Counted from the stretch's first letter, positions 45,750 to 55,684 are shown. The stretch is 64,000 nucleotides of DNA from Jannaschia sp. CCS1 (GCF_000013565.1 NC_007802.1:310001-374000); one strand, 5' to 3'. The notes: a model not told the origin generated them from the letters alone. Numbers and translations: made by a program.

Positions 45750-47342
45750 TCAGGCCAGCATCGCGCGCGCTTCAAACGCACGCAGCGGCAGGCGGGCGGC
45801 AGGGCCATAACCGTCCTTGGTGTCAGGGTCGATATCCGGGAACAACGCCAGAACTTCCTCCTGCACAGCGGCATCGAGGTCGTTCATCACCGTGGGTCCC
45901 GGCAGAAAGCTCTCGGTCGCCAGCCCGTCTGAAAAGATGATCTGATGCTGGTCAAACAGCAGGTGGAAATACTCCACCTCGCCATCATCAAAGTCGCCCG
46001 GCCCCAACACGCGGACGGAGCAATCGTTGACCAGATCCTTGGCGGCCACCAGCACCTCATCCTCGCCAAACATCACCTCGGCCATCCAATGGGTCAGCAT
46101 CACGCGATGTTGTGGGGAAACGACAAGGCGGCGATGCATCCCGAAGGTTCCGGCCTCGATGGCGATGGGGGCAAACCGCCCCTCTGCCGCGACCTTGCGC
46201 GTGCCGATCCAGCGGATCTCCTGCAAGCCATTGTCACGGGTTGCGATCCGGTCTCCGGGCACAAGAGTTTCGACCGGTTTTTCACCATGCGCCGTCAGGA
46301 TCATGGTGCCACGGGCAAAACACGGGATCGCCGTGACCGTCACGAAGGCCGTGTCGGTGATGCCGCTGCCATTGTCGACGGTGTAGGTGAAGTGGATTGT
46401 CTCGCTCGACGTCAGCCCCGTCTGCGTGGCGGGGGGATCAATCTGCAGTTCGCCCGATGGCAGCAGTGTGACGATGGTGCCGTCCGACAGGGTCACGCTG
46501 TCGCCGGGATTAACCTCGACCCCGTTGATATGCGTGATGAAGGCGATCCCGCCCGAGGTCGGGTCGTTGGCCAGCACATCCAGGACGGATGTAAGCCCCT
46601 CCAGGTGAGTGATCGAATCCGATTCCGCGACGAACTCGCCCTGGATTGAGCCTGCCGCAATCAGGACATTGGAATCGTAGGCGCTGTCCGCCACGTCGGC
46701 GACGCCGATCTTGATGTCGTTGGGCTGGTTGATGTTGACCGGCATCACCAATGTCAGCGTCACGGTGAAGCCGTCCATCTCCGTGTTGTAATCGTCGTCG
46801 GTGTTGTTGTTGAACAGCGTGGCATTCTCGGACTGGTTGACCGAGTTGATTTGCGTGACGTTCACCACGGGCGAGGCGACCAGCGCGCCGTTCACCCAGA
46901 CGCCGAAGATGTCGTTGAAGACCGATCCGGTATATTCCGGATATTCTTCGGACGCGAAGGTGAACTGCATCGTCAGGACATCGGTCGTTGGCGTGAAGTT
47001 CACCTCCAGAAAGCTGGCATCGTTGCTGCCGACGAAGCCTGCGATCGCGTTGAAATCCGGGTCATTGGACGGCCCGGGCGTATTGGTGGATGTGCTGTCG
47101 GACCGGTTGGGATCCCCGTTTGACTGGGTGATGTGGCTTGCGCGGCCCGTTGACAGGATCACACCGGTGTCTGATGGCGTGACCCCGGGGGCCACGCTGT
47201 CGCCGTTGGTGTAGATGCCCGATGACTGGCTCCACCCGGTATAGGACGCCGTATTGACCGTGACGCCGGGCCCAAAGATCGTGTTCGCCATCTGAAGTGC
47301 AGACGCACCTTCATTGATGGGTAGCTCGTTGCCTGTAGGCAT
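45750..47342 (-). CDS. secreted adhesin-like protein with choice-of-anchor L and Hint domains
   Basis: The 530-residue protein has a choice-of-anchor L module (about 15-235: FASEEYPEYTGSVFNDIFGV), a beta-sandwich linker (240-335) with the LDVLANDPTSG wording of cadherin-like repeats, and a Hint domain (341-480) that begins with C341 in CFARGTMILTAHGEKPVETL and has SPQHRVML with H412. A Hint domain can cleave its own chain at the cysteine. No N-terminal signal peptide is seen, so release by a type I system or similar is an inference. Confidence 0.85.
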   Translation of the reverse strand: MPTGNELPINEGASALQMANTIFGPGVTVNTASYTGWSQSSGIYTNGDSVAPGVTPSDTGVILSTGRASHITQSNGDPNRSDSTSTNTPGPSNDPDFNAIAGFVGSNDASFLEVNFTPTTDVLTMQFTFASEEYPEYTGSVFNDIFGVWVNGALVASPVVNVTQINSVNQSENATLFNNNTDDDYNTEMDGFTVTLTLVMPVNINQPNDIKIGVADVADSAYDSNVLIAAGSIQGEFVAESDSITHLEGLTSVLDVLANDPTSGGIAFITHINGVEVNPGDSVTLSDGTIVTLLPSGELQIDPPATQTGLTSSETIHFTYTVDNGSGITDTAFVTVTAIPCFARGTMILTAHGEKPVETLVPGDRIATRDNGLQEIRWIGTRKVAAEGRFAPIAIEAGTFGMHRRLVVSPQHRVMLTHWMAEVMFGEDEVLVAAKDLVNDCSVRVLGPGDFDDGEVEYFHLLFDQHQIIFSDGLATESFLPGPTVMNDLDAAVQEEVLALFPDIDPDTKDGYGPAARLPLRAFEARAMLA

Positions 47343-47638
47343 AGTCTGCCATCACCCTTTCGGGCCGAGGCTTTGCTGTACACGCCACATACGCATGCGA
47401 TCTGCGTCTCGGGCCGGGCCCGTGCGCGTTCCATGACGATACTCAGTACTCTGCTCGATGCGGCGCTCTTTTCGGGCGTCCGCTGCCTGCCTCGGCGTTT
47501 ATTATTGAGGCTTGGTTAACATGCAGCCTGTGGATAACGCAGCCTTTCCGGGCGGGTGTGCCATCTTGGTGCCACATTGTGATCCATCGGCCACGCCGTT
47601 AGGGTCGGACCCACCACATCCTGTATCCCGAGGCTTTC
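47343..47638. other. intergenic region between Hint gene and dapE
   Basis: These 296 bases separate divergent genes and hold no supported gene. One perfect DnaA-box (TGTGGATAA, 47529-47537) and a GGTTAAC just before it are the only motifs recognised. Confidence 0.5.
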
Positions 47639-48805
47639 ATGTCACAAATTCCGACCCATGCCCCCGTCGATCCGGTGGCCCTCACGGCCGATCTGATCCG
47701 CTGCAACTCGGTCACGCCGCTGGAAGGCGGGGCGCTGGTGTTGCTGGAGGCGCTGTTGTCCGATGCCGGGTTTGACTGCACGCGGGTGGATCGGGGCGGT
47801 ATCGCGAACCTCTATGCGCGTTGGGGCACGCGCGGCAACGGCAAGGCGTTTGGCTTCAACGGCCACACCGATGTGGTGCCCGTGGGGGATGAAGCGGCCT
47901 GGACCCACCCCCCGTTTGGCGCGGAGGTCGACGGCGACTGGATGTACGGGCGGGGCGCCACCGATATGAAATCGGGCGTCGCCGCTTTTGCCGCCGCCGC
48001 CATCGACTTCGTGCGTGACACACCTCCCGACGGGGCCATCGTTCTGGCCATCACCGGCGATGAGGAGGGCGAAAGCACCGACGGCACCATAGCGCTGCTG
48101 GACTGGATGGAGGAGGTGGGCGAGCGCATCGACGTCTGCATCGTGGGAGAGCCGACCTGCCCCGAGCAGATGGGCGACATGATGAAGATCGGCCGCCGCG
48201 GCGCGCTGACCGCGTTTTTTGAGGTCATCGGCAAACAGGGCCATTCCGCCTATCTTCACAAGGTGATCAATCCGATGCCTGCCGTGGCGCTTCTGGGCCA
48301 TCGCCTGTCCACCCATACGCTGGATGAGGGGACGGATCATTTCGATCCCTCTACCTGCGCCATCACCACCATCGACACAGGCAACCCCGCCAACAACGTG
48401 ATCCCCGCAAAGACGCGCATGACGGTAAACCTGCGGTTCAACGATCTGCATTCCGGCGACAGCCTCACCGCGTGGCTGCGGGAGGAGGCCGACCGCGTCG
48501 CCGAGGACACCGGCACAACGATCCGGATGACCACCAAACTCAGCGGCGAGTCGTTCCTGACGCCCCCCGGTGACCTCTCCGATCTGGTGGGCAAAGCCGT
48601 TCAGGCTGAAACGGGCCGCCAGCCCACCTTGTCGACCACCGGCGGCACATCCGATGCGCGCTTCGTGAAAAACCATTGCCCCGTCGTGGAATTCGGCCTC
48701 GTTGGCCACCGCATGCACCAGGTCGATGAACGCGTGCGGATCAGCGATATCGAGGACCTGAAGAGGGTCTATGGACGCGTGCTGACAGAGTACTTCGCGG
48801 GATAG
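47639..48805 (+). CDS. dapE: succinyl-diaminopimelate desuccinylase
   Basis: DapE removes succinate to give LL-diaminopimelate. The 388-residue M20 peptidase-fold enzyme has FNGHTDVVP (zinc His/Asp), [10 protein letters not shown] (bridging Asp), the TGDEEGES catalytic Glu pair, [17 protein letters not shown] of the dimerisation lid, and the C-terminal zinc His in [11 protein letters not shown]. Product feeds DapF, encoded elsewhere in the window. Confidence 0.95.
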
Positions 48806-48832
48806 TGTGGCATGCAAAGGCGTCGTGCGTGA

Positions 48833-49387
48833 TTATTCGGCTCGACCAACGGGTCGGGCTGGATTGCCGACCACAACCGCGCCGGGACCAACATCCTTCG
48901 TGACGACGCTGCCCGCCCCGACGACTGCACCGGCCCCAATTGTAACACCGGCCAGAATGATCGCTCCCCCACCAATCCAGGCTTGCTTCCCGATGAAGAC
49001 TGGACGGGCGATCTCCAACCCCTCGACGCTTCGCTTGATCGGGTCCTTATGGTGTTCGGCACAATAGATCTGCACGTTCGGCCCAAGCTGACACTGGTCG
49101 CTGATCGTCACCTTGGCGCAATCCAGGATTGTGCAACCTGCATTCAGAAAAACCTGCTCACCAAGCACGATATTGATGCCGTATGCACAGTGGAACGGTG
49201 CCTCAATGATTGCCGCACCAGTCCTGACAAGTTGCGCGAGTTTTGGTCCCATCGCACCTCGGGCATCCGGCGGCAGAGTATTGTGTTCATGCACCGCAGC
49301 ACGCGCCTTAACACGAAGCGCTTCAAGCTCATCATCAAGGCATGTGTACCATTTGCCCGCGTCCATCTTCTGTCGTTCTGTTTTCAT
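48833..49387 (-). CDS. maltose/galactoside O-acetyltransferase-like protein
   Basis: The 184-residue left-handed beta-helix enzyme has an N-terminal Mac domain (MDAGKWYTCLDDELEALR) and hexapeptide repeats with APFHCAYGINIVLGE, VQIYCAEHHKD (catalytic His) and IGGGAIILAGVTIGAGAVVG. It probably acetylates sugars using acetyl-CoA. Its base composition looks slightly lower in GC than the neighbours, which may hint at transfer but was not measured. Confidence 0.88.
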   Translation of the reverse strand: MKTERQKMDAGKWYTCLDDELEALRVKARAAVHEHNTLPPDARGAMGPKLAQLVRTGAAIIEAPFHCAYGINIVLGEQVFLNAGCTILDCAKVTISDQCQLGPNVQIYCAEHHKDPIKRSVEGLEIARPVFIGKQAWIGGGAIILAGVTIGAGAVVGAGSVVTKDVGPGAVVVGNPARPVGRAE

Positions 49388-49528
49388 GACGTCTCCGGTT
49401 TGTCTCTAACGGGTGTCGCACAAGCGCTGCGGAAAATGTTTATCCTTGTTCTTTGGAGTCCGCCCTATGGAGCATACCTGAACAATTCGTCCATGACGCC
49501 CCCGCACCTGCGTGCTACCTCACCCCCC

Positions 49529-51829
49529 ATGAGCAACATCCCTTCCAAAGAGCAGATCCTGCAATGGATCACCGACAACCCCGGCAAACGGTCCAAGCGC
49601 GATATCGCCAAGGCGTTTGGCATCAAGGGGGCGGCGCGGATTGATCTGAAGCGGATCCTCAGGGAGTTGCAGGAGGAGGGGCATCTGGAAAAGGTCGGGC
49701 GGACCTATCGCGACCCGGACAAACTGCCGCCGGTGACGATCCTGTCCGTGCAGGCGCCCGACGACAACGGCGATCTGTTTGCGCGGCCTCTGGAATGGCA
49801 CGGCGAGGGGGTGGAGCCGCGCGTGCTGTACACGCCTCGGACGGCGGACCCGGCGGTGGGACAGGGCGACCGCATTCTGGCGAAGCTCTTTGCGGTGGAG
49901 GGCTCCGACGCAGAAGACCACCAATATACCGCCAAGCTGATCCGTAAGATCGGGACCAACCCGCGCAAGATCCTGGGGATTTTCCGCAAGGGGGCGGAGG
50001 GGGGCGTGATCACGCCGATCTCCAAAGGGTCCGACAAGGAATGGCAGGTGCGGGCCGGTGATACGCACGGGGCCAAGGATGGCGAATTGGTGGAGGGGGA
50101 GCTGGCCGGGCCCAAGGCGCGGATGGGGGCGCCGCGGGCCCGGATCACGACGCGCGTGGGCGATCCCGGGGCCGCGCGGGCCGTGTCGCTGATCGCGATC
50201 CATGAACATGGCATCCCCGACAGCTTCCCCAACAAGGTCGTGGCCGAGGCTGATGCGGCCAAACCCGCCGGCCTGACGGGGCGGGAGGATCTGCGCGATC
50301 TGCCCCTGATCACCATCGACCCGGCGGATGCGCGCGACCATGATGATGCCTGCTATGCCCATGCCGATGAGGACCCGGGCAACAAGGGCGGCCATGTCAT
50401 CTGGGTCGCGATTGCGGATGTGGCCCATTACGTCACGCCCGACAGCGCGCTGGATCGCGAAGCGCGCAAGCGTGGCAACTCCACCTATTTCCCGGACCGT
50501 GTGGTGCCGATGCTGCCGGATCGGTTGTCGGGCGATCTTTGCTCGTTGCACGAGGGGGTGCCGAGGGCGGTGATCGCGGTGCGGATGGTGATTGACGCCA
50601 GGGGCGAGAAAATCGGCCACACGTTCCATCGCGGGCTGATGACATCTGTCGCTTCGCTGAGTTACGAGGAGGCGCAGGCGGCGCAGGAGGGCACGCTCTC
50701 CGAGCGCACCGCGCCCCTCATCGAGGGCTCAATTCGCCCTCTCTTCGCAGCTTATGACGCGTTGAAGATCGCACGGGCCAAGCGGCAACCGCTGGAGCTG
50801 GACCTGCCGGAGCGGCGGATTGAACTGGATGACGCGGGCAATGTCACCTCGGTGGCGTTCAAGGATCGCCTGGACGCGCACCGCCTGATTGAGGAATTCA
50901 TGGTGCTGGCCAACGTTGCGGCGGCGGAGACGCTGATCGCCAAGCGAACCCCGCTGCTGTTCCGCGTCCATGAGGAGCCGTCGCCCGAGAAGCTGGAAGC
51001 CCTGCGGGAGGTGGCCGCCAGTGCGGGTCTGACGCTCGCCAAGGGGCAGGTGTTGCAGACCCGGCACCTGAATGCGCTGCTGAAGGCGGCGGGGGAGGAT
51101 ACGTCCGAGTTGATCTCCATCTCCACCCTGCGGTCGATGCAGCAGGCCTATTACAACCCCGAGAATTTCGGCCACTTTGGGCTTGCTTTGAAAAGCTATG
51201 CCCACTTCACGTCGCCGATCCGGCGCTACGCGGATCTGATCGTGCACCGGGCGCTGATTGCTGCCCATGGGTGGGGGCCCGACGCGAAAATAGACGGCCT
51301 GTCGCCCGATGAAATTGAACGGCTGGAAGATACGGCCAAGCTGATTTCGGGCACCGAACGGCGGTCCATGGTGGCGGAGCGGGACACGTCCGACCGCTAT
51401 CTGGCCGCGTATCTCTCGGACCGGGTGGGGGCGGAATTTGGCGGGCGCATCTCGGGCATTGCGCGGTTCGGCGTGTTCGTGAAGCTGGATGAGACGGGGG
51501 CCGATGGCCTTTTGCCGATGCGCGCTTTGGGGCAGGAATATTTCCATTTCGATGCCGAGGCGCAGACGCTGATGGGCGCGGATACCGGCACGATGATCAG
51601 CATCGGCGACCGGGTGCTGGTGAAGCTGGCCGAGGCCGTGCCCGTGACCGGTGGCCTGATCCTGGAGCTTCTGGAGCATGATGGCAAAGCGCCGTCCCGT
51701 GGCTCCGGGCGCGGTGCGCGGAAGGGTGGGGGTCGTGGGCGCGGCAAGCCGCCTGCGCGGCGCAAGGTCAGCGCCTCCAAGGCACGCAAGACGAAGCTGC
51801 GCAAAAAGCAGGACCGCAGCAGACCCTAG
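49529..51829 (+). CDS. rnr: ribonuclease R
   Basis: The chosen ATG at 49529 begins MSNIPSKEQILQWITDNPGK, the normal winged-helix start; an in-frame ATG at 49493 would add 12 residues and the frame further back covers another gene. The 766-residue 3'-5' exonuclease has two cold-shock domains, the RNB catalytic domain with DPADARDHDDA (four metal Asp, about 265-275) and HFTSPIRRYADLIVHR, an S1 domain and a Lys/Arg-rich tail. It degrades structured RNA. Confidence 0.94.
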   Translation: MSNIPSKEQILQWITDNPGKRSKRDIAKAFGIKGAARIDLKRILRELQEEGHLEKVGRTYRDPDKLPPVTILSVQAPDDNGDLFARPLEWHGEGVEPRVLYTPRTADPAVGQGDRILAKLFAVEGSDAEDHQYTAKLIRKIGTNPRKILGIFRKGAEGGVITPISKGSDKEWQVRAGDTHGAKDGELVEGELAGPKARMGAPRARITTRVGDPGAARAVSLIAIHEHGIPDSFPNKVVAEADAAKPAGLTGREDLRDLPLITIDPADARDHDDACYAHADEDPGNKGGHVIWVAIADVAHYVTPDSALDREARKRGNSTYFPDRVVPMLPDRLSGDLCSLHEGVPRAVIAVRMVIDARGEKIGHTFHRGLMTSVASLSYEEAQAAQEGTLSERTAPLIEGSIRPLFAAYDALKIARAKRQPLELDLPERRIELDDAGNVTSVAFKDRLDAHRLIEEFMVLANVAAAETLIAKRTPLLFRVHEEPSPEKLEALREVAASAGLTLAKGQVLQTRHLNALLKAAGEDTSELISISTLRSMQQAYYNPENFGHFGLALKSYAHFTSPIRRYADLIVHRALIAAHGWGPDAKIDGLSPDEIERLEDTAKLISGTERRSMVAERDTSDRYLAAYLSDRVGAEFGGRISGIARFGVFVKLDETGADGLLPMRALGQEYFHFDAEAQTLMGADTGTMISIGDRVLVKLAEAVPVTGGLILELLEHDGKAPSRGSGRGARKGGGRGRGKPPARRKVSASKARKTKLRKKQDRSRP

Positions 51830-51968
51830 GCGATGTCCTTCAACCAGATGTTTACCACTTCCGCAGGAGGGTGACCGGCAAAAGCCCGCCCAACATTTGC
51901 GGAAATGTGTTAGTCTTGCGCAATTCCGCTATAGTGTCGCGCTGTTGAGGATCATCGAACCTGTGCCC

Positions 51969-53513
51969 ATGCCCGGTCTGAAATACCTGTCTTTTGCTGT
52001 GGTCACCGCCCTTGCCATGCCCGCGCTGGCGGATCCGCCGGCGGTGTCGCCGCTTCCTATGCCGCGCCCTGCGGACGGGGCGGTGACGGTGCTGGACGTC
52101 TCGGCGCCATCGCGTCGCAACGTCCTGATCGAGGTGATCGCGGAGGAGGCGATTGAAGTGGCCTCAGCCGATCTGGGCCTGTCCCTCACCGAGGACGAGG
52201 TGCTGGCCGACGAGGCTACAGCGGAGGGGGGCACAGCGGCGGAGGTGGAGATCAGTGCGCTGGCCTCCGAGACCTCTCCGCGCCCGGTGCCCCGTGCCGA
52301 CGTGCCCGCGGATTTTGCCGAACGTGCCGCGCTTTTGCGTGCGGAGGCGGAAGCGGACGAGGCGGCCCGTCGCCCCCCACGCACCAGCGACCCGGAATTT
52401 CGCGCCTGGATCGCGGAGTTTGAAGCCCGCGCCCTGGCCGCCGGGATCTCGGCCGAGACATTTGCCCGTGCCTTCGACGGGTTGCAGCTCAATACCCGCG
52501 TGCTGGAGCGGGACCGCAACCAGGCCGAATTCTCCCGCGCGCTGTGGGATTATCTTGATACCGCCGTCTCGGCCACGCGCATCCGCAACGGGCGTGAGGC
52601 GCTGTCGGAATGGCGCACGACGCTGGGCCGGATTGAAGCGCAATATCAGGTGGAGGCAGAGGTCGTTGTCGCCGTCTGGGGCCTGGAAAGCGCTTACGGT
52701 GCGATGCGCGGCAGCGAAGGGATCGTGGAGGCGATGGCCTCGCTTGCCTTTGATGGGCGGCGACAGGATTTCTTTGAAGAGCAGTTGATCGCCGCGTTGC
52801 AGATCCTGGAGGCTGGCGATACCCGGGCGCGCAATATGACCGGGTCCTGGGCCGGGGCGATGGGGCACACGCAGTTCATGCCCACCAGTTATCTGGAATT
52901 TGCGCAGGATTTCGACGACGATGGCCGTCGCAATATCTGGAGCGATAATCCCGTCGATGCGCTGGCTTCCACCGCCCATTATCTGGTGGAACACGGGTGG
53001 GTCTATGGCCAGCCCTGGGGCATGGAAGTGCGCCTGCCCGAGGGGTTCGATTACCGCCTCGCCGGGGAGCAGGAGCGGATTGGCGCCGCGTTCTGGAATG
53101 CGATGGGGGTGCGGCTGGTGAATGGCGATCCGTTGCCCGACCATGGGCCTGCGTCGATCCTGCTGCCTGCGGGCGCGGAGGGTGTCGCGCTGGTGGTTCA
53201 CAGCAATTTCCGGGTGATCGAGCGGTATAATCCGGCGGATGCCTACGTGATTGCCATCGGACATCTGAGTGACCGGATCAATGGCGGCCCGGGGTTCGAG
53301 GCGGGATGGCCGCGCGGGGACCGGGCGCTGACCTTTGCCGAGCGCGAGGAGTTGCAGCGCCTGTTGCGGGCCGTGGGGCATTACGATGAGCGGATCGACG
53401 GGATCGTGGGACCGATCACGATTGCGTCCGTGCGCAGCTACCAGGAGGCGATTGGCGTGACGCCGGACGGCTACGCCTCGGTCTCGATCCTGCAACGGTT
53501 GCGGGACGGGTGA
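51969..53513 (+). CDS. lytic murein transglycosylase (MltB-like) with peptidoglycan-binding domain
   Basis: The ATG at 51969 follows a short leader with a signal peptide (cut near ALA-DP). The 514-residue protein has an acidic Ala/Glu/Pro-rich linker (about 25-140), an SLT_2 domain (141-430) with E240 in VVAVWGLESAYGAMRG as the catalytic acid and GSWAGAMGHTQFMP, and a C-terminal PG_binding_1 domain (about 455-510). It cleaves peptidoglycan to anhydro-muropeptides. A GTG at 51963 is the alternative start. Confidence 0.92.
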   Translation: MPGLKYLSFAVVTALAMPALADPPAVSPLPMPRPADGAVTVLDVSAPSRRNVLIEVIAEEAIEVASADLGLSLTEDEVLADEATAEGGTAAEVEISALASETSPRPVPRADVPADFAERAALLRAEAEADEAARRPPRTSDPEFRAWIAEFEARALAAGISAETFARAFDGLQLNTRVLERDRNQAEFSRALWDYLDTAVSATRIRNGREALSEWRTTLGRIEAQYQVEAEVVVAVWGLESAYGAMRGSEGIVEAMASLAFDGRRQDFFEEQLIAALQILEAGDTRARNMTGSWAGAMGHTQFMPTSYLEFAQDFDDDGRRNIWSDNPVDALASTAHYLVEHGWVYGQPWGMEVRLPEGFDYRLAGEQERIGAAFWNAMGVRLVNGDPLPDHGPASILLPAGAEGVALVVHSNFRVIERYNPADAYVIAIGHLSDRINGGPGFEAGWPRGDRALTFAEREELQRLLRAVGHYDERIDGIVGPITIASVRSYQEAIGVTPDGYASVSILQRLRDG

Positions 53514-53574
53514 CAGGGATTGCGCCGCTCGCGCGTCGCCCGGCCCCTCCTCCGCACGATGTGCGTCCTCGGGG

Positions 53575-54042
53575 CTATGCCGGGGTGACCGCCGCGCCGA
53601 TGGTCAGCAGGCCCGGCGTGATCACCCGCGCGCACCATCCCCCATGGCCGCGCATGGCGGTGTAGCCGCCGGGACCGAGGGCGGCCTCCATCCGGGAACA
53701 GGGCGCGCAGGGGATGGTGAGTTCAATCACGGCGTCGCCGATACGGATCTGTTTGCCGCGCAAGGCCTGGAGGTTGAGTTTCGAGACTACGAGGTTGCGT
53801 CGCAACACATGCGGCTCAAGCGCGGGTCGCCCCGCGATGGCGGCGATCACCGGCAGATGTTCGGCCTGGATCAACGTGAGGGTCCGCTTGCCGGGACGGG
53901 CGTGATCGCCTTCCAGACCATCCGCGGACAGGCGGGCGCTGGCGACAGCATCAATGTCGGCCAACCGCTTTGGGCGCAGGCCGATCCAGTCAAGGCGTCC
54001 ATCCTGCGCATGGCGCGCGGTGAGGGTGGCGAGCGTTTCCAT
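53575..54042 (-). CDS. MOSC domain protein
   Basis: The 155-residue protein is one MOSC domain: GLRPKRL, DGLEGDHA, RNLVVSKLNLQALRGKQIRIG and the cysteine motif CAPCSRMEAALGPGGYTAMRGHGGW (quoted here by CAPCSRME, about 112-119) that binds sulfur or molybdenum cofactor in relatives. Function in this organism is unknown. It is transcribed away from the transglycosylase gene. Confidence 0.85.
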   Translation of the reverse strand: METLATLTARHAQDGRLDWIGLRPKRLADIDAVASARLSADGLEGDHARPGKRTLTLIQAEHLPVIAAIAGRPALEPHVLRRNLVVSKLNLQALRGKQIRIGDAVIELTIPCAPCSRMEAALGPGGYTAMRGHGGWCARVITPGLLTIGAAVTPA

Positions 54043-54219
54043 GGCAGCAGGGTAGCACAGGCATCGTCCGGTCTCCCAGATGGCGACGCTTTGCTGCGAC
54101 AGGAGGCTCGGACCATGTGGGTTCGGTCAGACCCAGTGCTCCGTGGAAAACCGACCAGGCGACGTCGAACAGATCGCCCCTGGTTCCGCTTTCAGAGCCC
54201 TTTTGGGGTCACAGGAGGC

Positions 54220-54579
54220 TCAGGTCTTGACGAGAGCCTGTGGTAGCGTCCGGGCGGGCAATTTGGCGACGACGTCCCGACCACGCCTGATCCAGCGCAC
54301 CAGAGCCTCATCTGCCTCAATGCCGGGCGGATCGACAAGCACAAACCCGCGTGGCCTGCGCCCACCGGTCATCTCCATCGGGCCTACATGCTCCTCGGTC
54401 AGGGCAGCATCATAGCCGTCCCGCCCGACCCGAACCATCAGCGCATCGCCGGTAACCCCGCAACACATGTGATCGCCGACCATGAAGCAAAGCGCCCCCA
54501 TCATCTTCTGGTCCCGCAGATCGTCCACATCCGACAGGGCGTGTCGGACGCGGGCGGCAAGGGCGTTATCATAGGCCAT
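54220..54579 (-). CDS. TfoX N-terminal domain protein
   Basis: The 119-residue protein matches the TfoX_N domain: KMMGALCFMVGDHMCCGV, DALMVRVGRDGYDAAL, GPMEMTGGRRPRGFVLV. In Haemophilus the full TfoX controls competence; this short, stand-alone form lacks the C-terminal domain and its function is unknown. It sits six bases from the AHSA1-family gene on the same strand. Confidence 0.86.
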   Translation of the reverse strand: MAYDNALAARVRHALSDVDDLRDQKMMGALCFMVGDHMCCGVTGDALMVRVGRDGYDAALTEEHVGPMEMTGGRRPRGFVLVDPPGIEADEALVRWIRRGRDVVAKLPARTLPQALVKT

Positions 54580-54585
54580 TCCGGG

Positions 54586-55074
54586 CTATTCCTTCTCGGC
54601 GGCGATGATCTCCTGAAGCCGCGCAAGGCTGGTTTCCCACCCGGCGCGGGTCTTTTCGCACACATCTGCATTGGGCAGGCCGCTGTGGCGCAGGGTCAGG
54701 TGCACGCCGCCCGGTTGCGGGGTCAGGTCGTAGGTTAGCAGTGCAGGCTCGAATGGGGCGCCAACGGGCGTCCAGGTCTGTGCAAGCCTGCGTGGGTCCT
54801 CGACGGTGACGAATTCCCCTTCCAGTTGATAGGGCTGTCCGCCGCCAATTCCGGCAGCGGCCCACCGACCGCCTTCGCGGACATCGCCGCTCCAGTCTTC
54901 GGTGTTGAAGACGCCCGGCCGGACCCACCAGGTGCAGATTTCCTTCGTCGTGATCGCCCGGAACAGGCGTTCGGGCGTGGTGCCGAACAGGGCGGAGGCT
55001 TCAACCTCCCCGGTCGTGGGGTCTGTGGTCGCGGTGACCCCGCCATGGGGCGCGCGGGTCTGGGCATCTGTCAT
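54586..55074 (-). CDS. SRPBCC/AHSA1 family protein
   Basis: The ATG at 55074 follows AGGAG; the frame start at 55095 would add seven residues. The 162-residue protein shows the AHSA1 layout: VEASALFGTTPERLFRAITT, WWVRPGVFNTEDWSGDVREG and the C-terminal helix AGWETSLARLQEIIAAE. It binds hydrophobic ligands in a helix-grip fold. A divergent HxlR-type regulator shares the promoter space. Confidence 0.86.
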   Translation of the reverse strand: MTDAQTRAPHGGVTATTDPTTGEVEASALFGTTPERLFRAITTKEICTWWVRPGVFNTEDWSGDVREGGRWAAAGIGGGQPYQLEGEFVTVEDPRRLAQTWTPVGAPFEPALLTYDLTPQPGGVHLTLRHSGLPNADVCEKTRAGWETSLARLQEIIAAEKE

Positions 55075-55120
55075 GGTCGGTCTCCTCTTGGTCATTGATT
55101 ATAGGTTAGCGGGGGTGGTA

Positions 55121-55146
55121 CGTTTTCGTAAATACGGACAAAAACG
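55121..55146. promoter_or_regulatory. imperfect palindrome in AHSA1-HxlR promoter space
   Basis: CGTTTT at one end pairs with AAAACG at the other, 26 bases overall, inside the AT-rich 90 bases between divergent starts. HxlR-family regulators often bind such sites, so an operator is inferred. Confidence 0.45.
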
Positions 55147-55164
55147 ATAGTATGGAGATTTGCC

Positions 55165-55584
55165 GTGGCGCTGGATGACGACACCAATCGGGGACCGGGC
55201 GTGTCCCTTCTGACCGGGCTCGACATGAGCCATATCACGCTGTGCCCGGCCATCGCGTTCAACAAGATCGTCGGCGGGCGCTACAAGCTGCACATCCTCT
55301 GCGTCCTGCATCGCGGCCCGCTGCGCTTCGGCGAGATTGGGCGGTCGCTGGTCAAAGGGGGCCTCGGCAAGCCGGTGACGCCGCGAATTCTGAGCCGGGA
55401 GCTGAAGGATATGACCGAACTGGGCCTGCTCGACCGCAAGGAGTATCCGGTTGTGCCCAAGAAGGTCGAATACGCGCTCGGCCCGCGCGGTAAGGCCCTT
55501 CTGCCGATCCTGTCGGAGATCGTCCGTTGGGGCGCGACGGGCGTTCATGAGGACATGCTTGAGGTGTCGCAAAGCCGACATTAG
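55165..55584 (+). CDS. HxlR family transcriptional regulator
   Basis: The 139-residue winged-helix protein starts at a GTG. CPAIAFNKIVGGRYKLHIL (about 27-45; Cys and GGR/K are family features), LHRGPLRFGEIGRSL and TPRILSRELKDMTELGLL form the helix-turn-helix, and the wing has EYALGPRGKALLPIL. Several HxlR proteins sense thiol-reactive compounds through the N-terminal Cys. It is divergent from the AHSA1-family gene and likely controls it. Confidence 0.88.
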   Translation: MALDDDTNRGPGVSLLTGLDMSHITLCPAIAFNKIVGGRYKLHILCVLHRGPLRFGEIGRSLVKGGLGKPVTPRILSRELKDMTELGLLDRKEYPVVPKKVEYALGPRGKALLPILSEIVRWGATGVHEDMLEVSQSRH

Positions 55585-55684
55585 CCGCGCGGCAGCGACG
55601 TCGCGGTAAGGGCTCCGACCGGCACATCGCCGTCGCCGCCCCGCTCTATTGCCCGGCCGCACGATCCCGCCTACCCTCGCGCCC

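Noticed and set aside
45945-46649. 234-residue plus-strand frame opposite the Hint gene
   Set aside because: Antisense shadow of a gene with clear domains.
48983-49528. N-terminal extension of RNase R to 948 residues
   Set aside because: The extension overlaps the antisense acetyltransferase and has no homology-like content; the winged-helix start is at 49529.
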